DNA of 47,252 bases. Source: Syntrophomonadaceae bacterium. Its GTDB lineage: Bacteria > Bacillota > DSM-12270 > Thermacetogeniales > Thermacetogeniaceae. A program made the position numbers and the translations under genes. The DNA is taken from positions 1 through 47,252 of the forward strand of contig JAAYWP010000037.1 in NCBI GenBank assembly GCA_012516535.1, in the 5' to 3' direction. Of the stretch, positions 31,263 through 40,651 are shown in pieces (within the stretch, counting starts at the first letter, position 1; each line of letters begins with the position of its first letter). The notes beneath the pieces were generated by a model that was not told where the DNA came from, ran no database searches, and saw only the letters and a program-made list of their open reading frames with translations.

Positions 31263-32276
31263 ATGTTTTGGAAAGAAGATATCGGGGTTGACCTGGGAAC
31301 AGCAACTGTGCTTGTTTATTTAAAAAGTGCTGGCATTGTACTCAATGAACCTACTGTTGTTGCTATCGATACCAGAAAAGGGGAAATGATCGCTGTGGGG
31401 GATGAGGCACGGCAGATGCTGGGGCGCACCCCCGGCAATATCGTAGCAGTGCGCCCGCTAAGGAAAGGAGTTATCGCTGATTATAATGTTACAGAATATA
31501 TTCTGCGCTACTTTGTGCGTAAAGCGATACGACAGCGCTTTCTTATTCGACCGCGGGTGATGGTGTGCATACCCTCTGGCGCTACCAGTATAGAGCAGCG
31601 AGCAGCCAAACAGGCTATCATCCAGGCAGGAGCTGGCCAGGCATATCTTATTGAAGAACCGGTAGCAGCTGCCCTGGGAGCCGGGATTCGGATCGATGAA
31701 GCCAGAGGCAATATGGTTGTGGATGTGGGTGGAGGCACTACAGATGTAGCTGTTTTGAGCCTGGGTGGGATTGTTTGTACCAAATCCATTCGGGTAGCGG
31801 GAAATGATTTCGATGAAGCGATCATCAGACATGTGCGCAAGGTGTACAACCTTATGATCGGAGAATGCACTGCAGAAGAACTGAAAATCGGAATTGGAAC
31901 CGCCTACCTTGAAGCCAAAGATGCCGGGGCAAGTATGCAGATTCGCGGCCGTGATCTTGTGACAGGCCTTCCCAAGACCGTTGAGGTTACTTCAGATGAG
32001 GTTGCTGTAGCCCTTCAGGAGCCGGTATCCCAGATAGTTGATGCGGTAAAAGAGGTGTTAGAGCAGACACCACCTGAGCTGGCTGCTGATATAGTTGACC
32101 GGGGGATTGTGATGACCGGTGGAGGAGCCCTTCTGCACGGGCTGGATATGCTGATCAGTGAAAAAACAGGATTAGCTGTGCATGTTGCAGAGGATGCTAT
32201 TTCCTGTGTGGCCAAAGGAACAGGGAAGGCTTTGGATATGCTACACGTTCTACAAAGACAGAATGGCCGGCCATAG
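31263..32276 (+). CDS. mbl: MreB/Mbl-type rod shape-determining actin homolog
   Basis: IGVDLGTATVLVYLKSAGIVLNEPTVVAID, GNMVVDVGGGTTDVAVLSLGGIV, synteny with spoIIID. Confidence 0.93.
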   Translation: MFWKEDIGVDLGTATVLVYLKSAGIVLNEPTVVAIDTRKGEMIAVGDEARQMLGRTPGNIVAVRPLRKGVIADYNVTEYILRYFVRKAIRQRFLIRPRVMVCIPSGATSIEQRAAKQAIIQAGAGQAYLIEEPVAAALGAGIRIDEARGNMVVDVGGGTTDVAVLSLGGIVCTKSIRVAGNDFDEAIIRHVRKVYNLMIGECTAEELKIGIGTAYLEAKDAGASMQIRGRDLVTGLPKTVEVTSDEVAVALQEPVSQIVDAVKEVLEQTPPELAADIVDRGIVMTGGGALLHGLDMLISEKTGLAVHVAEDAISCVAKGTGKALDMLHVLQRQNGRP

Positions 32277-32385
32277 TACAAGCTTTGCTATAAGCTGTGC
32301 CCCAAACAGATGGGAAGATAGAGGGTCTAATTGCTCCTTTCACCACATATTATGGAAGAGGAATGTATGAAAGGAGGGACCCCAA

Positions 32386-32664
32386 TTGCCGCAGCAGGAC
32401 CAAGAACTGACTTTGACTAACAGAGAAAGCTTGAGGACAACCGGGGTGCAGCAGGTGGTCAGCTTTGATGAACAGGAAATCGTCCTGGAAACTGGGATCG
32501 GCAACTTGGTTCTCAAGGGGGATGGGATGCACATCACCCATTTAGACTTGGCTTCCGGGGAATTGATAGTCGAGGGTCTGATCACCTCCCTGGGATTTAG
32601 TGAACAGCGCGGCAAAAAAATCAAAGCCAAAGGCAAAAATATTCTTCAACGATTGATCAAATGA
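32386..32664 (+). CDS. yabP: Spore coat/cortex protein YabP
   Basis: LTNRESLRTTGVQQVVSFDEQEIVLETGIGNLVLKGDGMHITHLDLASGELIVEG. Confidence 0.9.
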   Translation: MPQQDQELTLTNRESLRTTGVQQVVSFDEQEIVLETGIGNLVLKGDGMHITHLDLASGELIVEGLITSLGFSEQRGKKIKAKGKNILQRLIK

Positions 32665-33170
32665 CACAAACGGTGGCGCAGGAGTTTTTGCTGATTCTGA
32701 TCGTCACCGGTTTAGGAGCCGGTAATGGCCTTCTTTTTGACTGCTACCGCTTACTGCGCAGGCAGATCAGGCAGGGATATTTATCCACACAGTTCAGTGA
32801 CCTTTTTTTCTGGGTTATATGTGCAGCTATAGATTTTTATGTCTTTTTCCAGTTCACAGGAGGGGTGATGCGCTTTTTACCCATCCTCTTCCTGCCTGTC
32901 GGTATGGTGGCTTATCTCAAATTTGTCAGCCGCTATGTGAGAGAGCCGCTCTACTATTGTTTTCTTCAGATCGGGCGCTTCTTTCGCCTGCTGTTAAAAA
33001 TTTTAATCATCTGCAGCCAGATCATTCTTTTTCCTTTCCGTTTGGTCGTTTGGGTGCTAAATTTTGCTATGCAGTTTATCTGCGGGGTTTTTCGCCTTAT
33101 TTTGCTTCCCTTCTCTTACTGCTGGCGTTTGATCAGACGCCGGATTTGGGAATGGCGGAGAAAGGGGTAA
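32661..33170 (+). CDS. yabQ: Spore cortex biosynthesis membrane protein YabQ
   Basis: GAGNGLLFDCYRLLRR and following TM segments; overlaps the yabP stop. Confidence 0.85.
   Translation: MTQTVAQEFLLILIVTGLGAGNGLLFDCYRLLRRQIRQGYLSTQFSDLFFWVICAAIDFYVFFQFTGGVMRFLPILFLPVGMVAYLKFVSRYVREPLYYCFLQIGRFFRLLLKILIICSQIILFPFRLVVWVLNFAMQFICGVFRLILLPFSYCWRLIRRRIWEWRRKG
32781..32789 (+). promoter_or_regulatory. Perfect DnaA box inside yabQ
   Basis: TTATCCACA. Confidence 0.5.
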
Positions 33171-33395
33171 TCCCCCCTTGTTGGTAATGTGGAAAACCCT
33201 ATTTTGATGCAGCATTTCCTTGTGGATTTGTTCGCTAACCCCTTTGTTCAACCGGATGAGCAGGGTTTGTTCAAAATATTTCACGAAGAAATAAACAGTG
33301 AGTTGTTAATAAATTATTAGGCTGGCCTCAAAATTTTTTTTGTTGGAGAAGGGATTCTATAATGAATATAGAAAGTATAGAAATATGTAATAAAA

Positions 33396-33427
33396 TTATC
33401 CACAATTTGTCCACAATTTGTGGATAA
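33396..33427. promoter_or_regulatory. DnaA-box cluster
   Basis: TTATCCACA (33396-33404, +), TTGTCCACA (33407-33415, +), TGTGGATAA (33419-33427, perfect box on -), spaced 11-12 bp. Confidence 0.75.
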
Positions 33428-33454
33428 GTTAAATAGCCAGTACGGTGGGGCCTC

Positions 33455-33682
33455 ATGCATATAGAAATTCGCGGCGCGGAAAAACTCAGTTTTCGAGAAA
33501 AACAAGCAGTAGTTCTCAAAGAAACAGGCCTGGGAAATGAGGAGATCGCCAAGAGATTGGGTGTTAATTCTGCTACAGTGGCAACCCTTTTGAGCCGGGC
33601 ACGCAGCAAGGGTTATGAGGTGGTCATTGTGATCCCCACAGACCTTGGTTTATTCGGAGCAGAGAGTGAAGAGGAGGGTTAG
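33455..33682 (+). CDS. Small HTH protein (sigma70 region 4/LuxR-like helix-turn-helix), 75 aa
   Basis: LSFREKQAVVLKETGLGNEEIAKRLGVNSATVATLLSRARSKG. Confidence 0.75.
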   Translation: MHIEIRGAEKLSFREKQAVVLKETGLGNEEIAKRLGVNSATVATLLSRARSKGYEVVIVIPTDLGLFGAESEEEG

Positions 33683-33689
33683 TTGTTAG

Positions 33690-34043
33690 GTGAGTTGGAA
33701 AAAGAATAAAAATTTCAACAGCAGGCAAAAAAAGGCGGTATGGAAGCGGCGTTTCATCTGTTTAGCCTTGATTTTTTGCGGAGTATGTCTGCTCCTGCTC
33801 CCTGTTCAACTCAAGATTTGGAAGTTGAAGGGTGATTTAAAAGACTACCAGCTCCAGGAAAAAGAGTTGATGGCGAAAAGAAAAGAAATAATAAAACAGA
33901 TCGAGTACTACTCCAGTGATGCCTATGTTGAGGAGCGGGCACGGGAGGAGTTGGGGCTTGTTAAGCCTGGTGAAGTGCCGATCCGTGATGCTGTGCCGGG
34001 TAGGGTCCAGATCCCTGATGAGAATGCTGTAATCGGTGACTAA
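33690..34043 (+). CDS. DivIC/FtsB-family septum formation initiator
   Basis: Single TM followed by coiled coil and YVEERAREELGLVKPGEVPI. Confidence 0.88.
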   Translation: MSWKKNKNFNSRQKKAVWKRRFICLALIFCGVCLLLLPVQLKIWKLKGDLKDYQLQEKELMAKRKEIIKQIEYYSSDAYVEERAREELGLVKPGEVPIRDAVPGRVQIPDENAVIGD

Positions 34044-34060
34044 ACGGGGTGTGATACAAT

Positions 34061-34954
34061 TTGACTGACAGGCTGGCTGCGATCGATATCGGAAGCAATT
34101 CATGCCGTTTATTGATCGCTGATCTGCAGGGAGGGCGGATTAAACCGGTTTTTACCGCGTTGAGAACCAGCAGAATTGGGGAAGGGCTGACCGGTAAGGG
34201 AATCCTTGGGAAGGGCCCTATAGAGCGGACCATTAATGTTCTGCAGGAATACCATAAGTTGATCAAGCAATTTAATGTTGATCGCTACCGAGTAGTCGCT
34301 ACCAGTGCTGTGCGTGAGGCAGCAAACGCGGCTTTTTTTCTTGATCAAGCCTACAGGAGTACAGGGATGGATATAGAGATCATCAGCGGGAGCGAGGAAG
34401 CCCGCCTCAATTACCTGGGTGTCTGCCATTCCGTTTTTCCTCAGGGAACAGGGCTGATCATCGATATCGGTGGTGGGAGCACTGAGTTTACCTATCTCCC
34501 TCAAAAAGGGAGCCTCGACGAACTGCGCTGCCACAGCATACCCCTTGGTGCTGTTCGCTTGACCGAGCAACCCCGTCTCCTTTCAGAACTACTCCTTCCT
34601 ATGAAAGATGTCCTAGATGAAATTAAGCTCTTGCCTGCTCCCTTTTTTATCGGTGTAGGGGGAACCATCACAACTATAGCTGCGGTTTGTCAGGAGCTGG
34701 AGCTGTATGATCCTCAATTGGTCCATGGTTATACTCTCAGCAAGGATGATGTGGAGAGAATAATGTTTTTTCTTGCTGCAAAGAATAATGAGGAACGAAA
34801 AAAGGTCCCTGGGTTGCAGCCTGAAAGAGCAGATATTATTGTTGCTGGGGTTACTATTCTCTGGGCAATTATGGGTTATCTAGAGGCCAGGACCCTTGTG
34901 GTGAGCGAGGCAGATCTCCTCTATGGAATTGTTTTAGAAATGGCATCATTTTAA
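34061..34954 (+). CDS. Ppx/GppA-family exopolyphosphatase/phosphatase
   Basis: AAIDIGSNSCRLLIAD, VATSAVREAANAAFF, IIDIGGGSTEFTYL. TTG start. Confidence 0.92.
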   Translation: MTDRLAAIDIGSNSCRLLIADLQGGRIKPVFTALRTSRIGEGLTGKGILGKGPIERTINVLQEYHKLIKQFNVDRYRVVATSAVREAANAAFFLDQAYRSTGMDIEIISGSEEARLNYLGVCHSVFPQGTGLIIDIGGGSTEFTYLPQKGSLDELRCHSIPLGAVRLTEQPRLLSELLLPMKDVLDEIKLLPAPFFIGVGGTITTIAAVCQELELYDPQLVHGYTLSKDDVERIMFFLAAKNNEERKKVPGLQPERADIIVAGVTILWAIMGYLEARTLVVSEADLLYGIVLEMASF

Positions 34955-34994
34955 AGGACCCAGTTGGACAACTAATCATGGAAGGAGTTTATTT

Positions 34995-35435
34995 ATGAAA
35001 TTTGCTTTCCTCCCCTTCCTTAGTGCTGCGATTGCTGGCGTTTCTATGGCATTGCAGGGTTCCTTCAATACAGCATTAAGTAAAGTGATCGGTCTGATGG
35101 AGGCGAATTTTGTTGTGCATGTTATCGGCACAGCTGCACTCTTTGTGATACTGTGCCTTGGCCTGGGGCAGGGCAATTTGGCCGGGCTGGGGGATGCTCC
35201 TTGGTTTGCCTACCTAGGTGGTATACTCTCCATTGTTATTATCTATACGGTCATGGCCAGCATTTCTAAACTGGGTGTTGCCGTAGCCACTACTGTGATC
35301 ATTGTGGGCCAGGTTTCTGCAGCCCTGATCATCGATCACTTTGGCCTGTTCGGCCTGCGCGCCATTCCCTTCACCTGGTGGAAACTATTAGGGATTGTTC
35401 TGCTGGCTGCGGGAGCAAAACTGATGCTTAACTAA
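34995..35435 (+). CDS. DMT-superfamily (DUF606/YdcZ-like) membrane protein
   Basis: AAIAGVSMALQGSFNTALSKVIG...FVVHVIGT; 146 aa, hydrophobic. Confidence 0.75.
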   Translation: MKFAFLPFLSAAIAGVSMALQGSFNTALSKVIGLMEANFVVHVIGTAALFVILCLGLGQGNLAGLGDAPWFAYLGGILSIVIIYTVMASISKLGVAVATTVIIVGQVSAALIIDHFGLFGLRAIPFTWWKLLGIVLLAAGAKLMLN

Positions 35436-35478
35436 CCACTGCTTTTACTCGCCTTTCCCCTCTTTTTCGCCACATTTC

Positions 35479-35519
35479 AACAAAAACGGGTTGGAATAAC
35501 TCGTTTTTGTTTTATTTTT
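35479..35519 (+). terminator. Rho-independent terminator
   Basis: AACAAAAACG-(13 nt)-CGTTTTTGTT followed by TTATTTTTG. Confidence 0.65.
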
Positions 35520-35744
35520 GTCGTTATATTAGCTTAAATTAATTACTGATTGAGTTTGTCACCCTTTTTCCGAGGGAAAAAACTAATTTTATAGAAGGAA
35601 ATAACCTGTCGATGTAGAAATAATCTTTCTACAGTACAATGCTGACATGGATAAATAAATCCAAGGGGGTGGCAATTGCTTAGATAGAATACTATTTTCG
35701 AGTGTCAATTAAAACTGTATATTTGTAGGAGGTGTATTAAGCCA

Positions 35745-37643
35745 GTGGAAGCTTATATACTCCCGAAAGCGGAATTGGGTAACTTTGTGGCCGCGTTAAA
35801 GAAAGATAATGAGGTATTAGGGCCAGTTGCCAAAGGGGATGAGTATGTCTTCGCGCCCATTGAGGACGTAGAGGCACTGTGCCTTGATTATGATACCACT
35901 ATTCTGCCTCCGGCTAAAAAGTTTATCCACATGCCAGGGGAAGTTCTTTATGAGTTTGAAGGTGTTGTTGAGGGGAAAACTCCGGAAAAAGTAGGGAAAC
36001 GTGTTCTTTTCGGAGTGCATGCTTGTGACTTGAATGGTTTGTTGAGCCTTGATAAGGTATTTTTGGAGACATATCCAGACCCGTATTACAAAGCACGCCG
36101 TGAAAATACCGCCATTGTCGCTCTGAACTGTGTTTCACCATGCTCCGATGGGTTCTGTGCTTCCTTTAATACTGGTCCTTCTGCTGATATAGGCTTTGAC
36201 CTCTGCCTCACCGATCTAGGGGATAGATATATGGTTGAGGTGGGCAGTAACAAAGGCAGAGAAATGGTCAAAGGGCTTAATGCAGCTTCCAATGAAGACT
36301 TTATTGCCAGGAACAGGAGTTTGAGAGTTGCACAGCAGCAGATCACCAGGCGTATTGATGCTGATAATCTTGGTGTTCTGCTTCATCAAAACTATGACCA
36401 TCCGGTGTGGCGGGAGGTCAAGGAAGAGTGCCTGGCTTGCGGTTCCTGTACCAGTGTTTGTCCTACCTGTTACTGCTTTGGTGTGAAGGACTATGTGGAC
36501 CTGACCCTGGAGAAGGGTGAACGGCAGCGTTTCTGGGATTCCTGTATGTTTTATGAATTTTCCCGGGTTGCCATGGACCACATCTTTGTGCCTGATAGAG
36601 AAACCCGTATTAAACAGAGAATGTACCATAAGCTGACCTATTACCAGCAGCAGTTTGAGGCTCCTGGTTGTGTTGGCTGTGGCCGCTGTGTGACCACTTG
36701 CATCAAGCGGATCGATCCGGTGGAAATTGTGGCCAAGATTCAGGCTGATCCCAAGCCGGAAAAAGAGGTCAAACTGTATACACCACCGGAAAAGAAAGTT
36801 AAACCTGAGCTTGATCCTTGGGAACCCCAGAAGGCTGTGATCAAGTCCATCAAACAGCAAACACCGGATGTCCGCACCTATACCTTTGCCTTTGTAGATC
36901 CCGAAGTACAGGAAGCATATACTTATGACCCAGGTGTATTCAACATGATCAGTGTCTTTGGAGTTGGCGAATCAGCTATTTCCATTAGTTCCTGTGCGGA
37001 TCTGAAAGGGGTCTTCCAGCATACGATACGGGCAGTCGGTAATGTGACCAATGCTCTTGCTGAGCTCAAAGAGGGGGATATTGTCGGTATCCGGGGGCCA
37101 TTTGGTTTCGGCTGGCCTGTAGAAGAAATGAAAGGTAAAGATGTGCTCCTGGTTGCCGGGGGTATCGGTCTTGCTCCCCTCCGTCCGGTGATCAAGTATA
37201 TTCAAGCACGCCGGAACGAGTACGGTAAGTTTGAGATCTTGTATGGTTGCAGGACACCTGAGGGCATGCTTTTCACAGATGAGTATGATGAATGGAGAAA
37301 AATCCCTGACACCAGACTGCATCTGACAGTTGATTTGGTGCCGCCGGGCTGTGAATGGGGTCATTGTATCGGAGTTGTCACAACTTTATTTAATAAAATA
37401 TCTGTGGACAAAGCTAATACAGTAGTTCTTACCTGCGGCCCAGATATTATGATGAAGTTCGTTGTGCTTGATCTTTTGAAGCGCGGCTGGAGTCCTGAAC
37501 AGATCTATGTTTCTCTGGAACGGCGCATGAGCTGCGGGATCAAGAAGTGTGGTAACTGCCAGATGGGTCCGGTTTTTGTCTGTCAAGATGGACCTGTATT
37601 CCGTTATGCTGATATCATGGACCTTCCTGGCGGGGTCTTTTAA
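35745..37643 (+). CDS. [NiFe] hydrogenase/sulfhydrogenase-like beta-gamma fusion: 4Fe-4S subunit plus FAD/NAD(P)-binding subunit
   Basis: N-terminal half has CLACGSCTSVCPTC and CVGCGRCVTTC. C-terminal half is ferredoxin-reductase-like (FGFGWPV, VAGGIGLAPLRPVIKY, RRMSCGIKKCGNCQMG). GTG start. Confidence 0.85.
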   Translation: MEAYILPKAELGNFVAALKKDNEVLGPVAKGDEYVFAPIEDVEALCLDYDTTILPPAKKFIHMPGEVLYEFEGVVEGKTPEKVGKRVLFGVHACDLNGLLSLDKVFLETYPDPYYKARRENTAIVALNCVSPCSDGFCASFNTGPSADIGFDLCLTDLGDRYMVEVGSNKGREMVKGLNAASNEDFIARNRSLRVAQQQITRRIDADNLGVLLHQNYDHPVWREVKEECLACGSCTSVCPTCYCFGVKDYVDLTLEKGERQRFWDSCMFYEFSRVAMDHIFVPDRETRIKQRMYHKLTYYQQQFEAPGCVGCGRCVTTCIKRIDPVEIVAKIQADPKPEKEVKLYTPPEKKVKPELDPWEPQKAVIKSIKQQTPDVRTYTFAFVDPEVQEAYTYDPGVFNMISVFGVGESAISISSCADLKGVFQHTIRAVGNVTNALAELKEGDIVGIRGPFGFGWPVEEMKGKDVLLVAGGIGLAPLRPVIKYIQARRNEYGKFEILYGCRTPEGMLFTDEYDEWRKIPDTRLHLTVDLVPPGCEWGHCIGVVTTLFNKISVDKANTVVLTCGPDIMMKFVVLDLLKRGWSPEQIYVSLERRMSCGIKKCGNCQMGPVFVCQDGPVFRYADIMDLPGGVF

Positions 37644-37656
37644 GGAGGTGTGCTAG

Positions 37657-38424
37657 TTGGCGAAACCGACAATTGCTTTTTTCAAGTTCAGTTCTTGCGC
37701 TGGATGCCAGCTCAATGTGCTTAACCTGGAACCTGTTTTGCTTGATATCGTTGGTGCAGTTGATATTCGCTATTTTGTAATGGCAAAGCGGGAGAACTTT
37801 GAGGGGCCATATGATATAGGTTTTGTTGAAGGTGCTGTTACCTCACCCAGAGAGCTGATGGAGCTCAAAAAGATCCGTGAGGAGTGCAAAATCCTGGTAG
37901 CACAGGGCGCTTGTGCCTGTCACGGCGGTATCCCATCAGTTAAGAATTTCTCCGGTATGACCCAAAGAGAGATGGAAGAGAAGGTCTACACCGAGCTGTG
38001 GGACCTGAAATCTTTCCCTGCCCACGGTATCGACTACTATGTAAAAGTTGATGCCTACCTGAAGGGTTGCCCGATGGATAAAGATGAATTCGTGATGCTG
38101 GTTAAAAGCGCTCTTAAAGGGCTTAACCCGCTGTTCCGTTACCACAGTGTCTGCAATGAATGCAAGCTGAAAGAGAACAACTGCCTGGTACTGACCAAGG
38201 GGATACCCTGCATGGGAACTGTGACTGCAGCCGGATGTGGAGCTCAGTGCCCCAGCCTCGGACGGGCCTGTGAGGGATGCCGTGGCCCTGCCAGTGACTG
38301 CAATGCTGCATCTTTGGCCAGGACCTTTATTGATCTTGGTCTTTCCAGGGATGATGTGGTGCGCAAGTTCCGCAAGTATGCAGGGAACACACCGGAGTTT
38401 AGCAAAGGAGCTGAGGCAGTATGA
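37657..38424 (+). CDS. [NiFe] hydrogenase small subunit (delta, group 3-like)
   Basis: FKFSSCAGCQLNVLNLEP, GCPMDKDEFV, CxxCxxxxNxC cluster motif. Confidence 0.9.
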   Translation: MAKPTIAFFKFSSCAGCQLNVLNLEPVLLDIVGAVDIRYFVMAKRENFEGPYDIGFVEGAVTSPRELMELKKIREECKILVAQGACACHGGIPSVKNFSGMTQREMEEKVYTELWDLKSFPAHGIDYYVKVDAYLKGCPMDKDEFVMLVKSALKGLNPLFRYHSVCNECKLKENNCLVLTKGIPCMGTVTAAGCGAQCPSLGRACEGCRGPASDCNAASLARTFIDLGLSRDDVVRKFRKYAGNTPEFSKGAEAV

Positions 38425-39734
38425 GCGACAGGAGAATATTTGTTGACTATATAGCCCGGACAGAGGGCGATGGTGCCATTGATATCGTAATTGGCCCCAA
38501 TGGTGAGATCAAAAAAGCCCGCTGGGAGGTGTGGGAGCCCCCGCGGTTCTTTGAGGCCTTCTTGATCGGGAGAAAATATGATGAGATCCCTGAAATGGTG
38601 CAGCGGATCTGCGGTATCTGCCCCCATGGTCACCATTTGGCTGCAGTAAGAGCGGTAGAGAGAGCCATGGGTGTAAAGGTCAGCCGGCAGACTACCTTAT
38701 TGAGGGAACTGCTGCACTATGGGGACTGGCTCCAGAGCCATACTCTGCATGTCTACTGCCTGGCAGTACCTGACTACCTGGGCTATGAGAGCGTTTTGGC
38801 TATGGCCGGGAATGAGGAACTGCTGCCTGTGGTCAAACAGGCTTTGTCTCTCAAGAGATTGGGCAATGACATCAGTGTATTGATCCAGGGCAATGAGATC
38901 CAGAATAGGACCTCTGTAGTGGGAGGCTTTACTTCTGTCCCTGACGGTTCAGAGCTGAGGAAAATTAAGGAGAGGCTCAAGGAAGCAAAGGATTTCGCAC
39001 TGGCTACTGTACGGTTGGCTGCAAAGGTTGCCTCTCAGGATCCCTATCCTGAGTTGGTTCGGAAGTGTGAACACGTGTCTCTCCGTGGTGAGGACAGATA
39101 CCCCATCAATGAGGGACGGCTTGTCTCCACTGAGGGTCTTGATGTGCCTGATTGGGAGTATCCGGAGTGGCTCATTGAAAAACATGTGCCCGGCTGCAAC
39201 TGCCTGCATGCAATAGTCAAAGGACGGGATTCATTCATGGTAGGCCCCCTTGCCCGGGTCAACAACAATTTTGATCTGCTTTCCAAAGATGCCCAGGCGA
39301 TCGCCAGAGAAGTCGGATTTAGTGCTCCTAGCTTCAACCCCTTCCATAGCATTATTGCTAGGGGAGTGGAAATCACTAATGCCATCGATAGAGCTATTGA
39401 GCTGATCGATGAAATCGGAGATCCTGTCTATGAGGAGCCTAAGTACGAGATCAAAGCCGGAGAGGGCTACGCGGTTACTGAGGCTGCCCGGGGTATCTGC
39501 TGCCACGGCGGCAAAATTGATAAAGATGGAGTTTGCCAGGCATGGGATATTGTTGCACCTACCTCTAGAAATGTTTATAACCTGGAAAAAGATTTCGAAT
39601 ACTTTGTACCAAAACTGCTCAACCTATCTGATGAGGAATTGACTTTAAAATGTGAAATGATGATTCGCAACTATGACCCCTGCCAGTCATGTGCAACCCA
39701 CTCCATCAAGGTCAATCTACGCCGGGAGGGCTAA
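38421..39734 (+). CDS. [NiFe] hydrogenase large subunit (alpha, group 3-like)
   Basis: L1 motif RICGICPHGHH and L2 motif DPCQSCATH with 10-residue C-terminal extension SIKVNLRREG. Confidence 0.95.
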   Translation: MSDRRIFVDYIARTEGDGAIDIVIGPNGEIKKARWEVWEPPRFFEAFLIGRKYDEIPEMVQRICGICPHGHHLAAVRAVERAMGVKVSRQTTLLRELLHYGDWLQSHTLHVYCLAVPDYLGYESVLAMAGNEELLPVVKQALSLKRLGNDISVLIQGNEIQNRTSVVGGFTSVPDGSELRKIKERLKEAKDFALATVRLAAKVASQDPYPELVRKCEHVSLRGEDRYPINEGRLVSTEGLDVPDWEYPEWLIEKHVPGCNCLHAIVKGRDSFMVGPLARVNNNFDLLSKDAQAIAREVGFSAPSFNPFHSIIARGVEITNAIDRAIELIDEIGDPVYEEPKYEIKAGEGYAVTEAARGICCHGGKIDKDGVCQAWDIVAPTSRNVYNLEKDFEYFVPKLLNLSDEELTLKCEMMIRNYDPCQSCATHSIKVNLRREG

Positions 39735-40208
39735 ATGAAACCGGACCTGTTGATCATCTGCTGTGGCAATCTCTACTCATCAGATGATGCTGTAGGTTTG
39801 CATATAGCATGGAGATTAAAAAAATCAAATCTCCCGGACAGGGTTCAAGTGATTGAGGCCGGAACACCCGGCCTCAATCTCCTTGATCTATGGGAGGGAA
39901 TAGAGAAAGTGGTCATCGTTGATGCTGTGATGAGCGGGTCAGGGCCGGGAACCATCCATGTTTTTGATGGGGGATCCCTGCCACCCCGGGATTTTCTACC
40001 TCTCTGCCTCCATGGCTTCAATGTGATCGATGCCATCGATATGGCCCGAAAACTGGGCAGGCTCCCGGCAGAACTGCGGATCATAGGTGTTGAAATTCTG
40101 AGCGAAGAAGCCTTTTATGAGGGCTTATCCCCACAGGTAGCCGCTGCTGTACCAACTGCCTGTGAAAAGGTATTGGAGGAAGCGGAGAAGATGCTTGCTG
40201 CCCCTTAG
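39735..40208 (+). CDS. Hydrogenase maturation endopeptidase (HyaD/HycI family)
   Basis: CCGNLYSSDDAVGLHIAWRL, VIEAGTPGLNLLDLWEG, VDAVMSG; immediately follows the large-subunit gene. Confidence 0.9.
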   Translation: MKPDLLIICCGNLYSSDDAVGLHIAWRLKKSNLPDRVQVIEAGTPGLNLLDLWEGIEKVVIVDAVMSGSGPGTIHVFDGGSLPPRDFLPLCLHGFNVIDAIDMARKLGRLPAELRIIGVEILSEEAFYEGLSPQVAAAVPTACEKVLEEAEKMLAAP

Positions 40209-40309
40209 ACCGAAAAAGGTGAGGGGCAGGGTGTGGCGGTTGTCATATATAGAGAAGTGGCTTAAAATGAAGAAAAGGGGATAATATAACAGGAAAATGG
40301 TGGGGGCTT

Positions 40310-40651
40310 ATGCATGAAATGTCGCTGATGATGGGTATTGTCGATCAACTGCGCAAAAGCGCTGCTGAGAACCATATCAAGAAAATCTCCAAAGTGATGC
40401 TGGTGGTAGGGGAGATGACCATGGCGGTGCCTGATGCTCTTCAGCTTGCCTTTGAAGCCTTTAAGGAGGAAGAGCTGTTTCAAAACGCTGTTTTGGAGAT
40501 ACGGAAGGAACCGGTGCGTGGGGAATGCAAAGACTGCCACCACAACTTCGGTGTTGAAGATTTTGCTTTTGTCTGCCCTAACTGTTCCAGTCCCAACGTA
40601 AGAATAGCCTCTGGAAGAGAGCTTTATATAGATTATTATGAAGGAGATTAA
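40310..40651 (+). CDS. hypA: Hydrogenase nickel-insertion protein HypA
   Basis: MHEMSLMMGIVDQL and Zn motif CKDCHHNF...CPNCSS. Confidence 0.95.
   Translation: MHEMSLMMGIVDQLRKSAAENHIKKISKVMLVVGEMTMAVPDALQLAFEAFKEEELFQNAVLEIRKEPVRGECKDCHHNFGVEDFAFVCPNCSSPNVRIASGRELYIDYYEGD

Noticed and set aside
33396-33427. Chromosomal origin (oriC)
   Set aside because: No dnaA/dnaN nearby and only a small box cluster; a regulatory or titration site is more likely.
36216-36860. Long minus-strand ORFs such as 36216-36860, 45084-45743, 14288-14905
   Set aside because: They lie antisense to confidently identified genes, show low-complexity shadow-ORF composition and no recognisable motifs.
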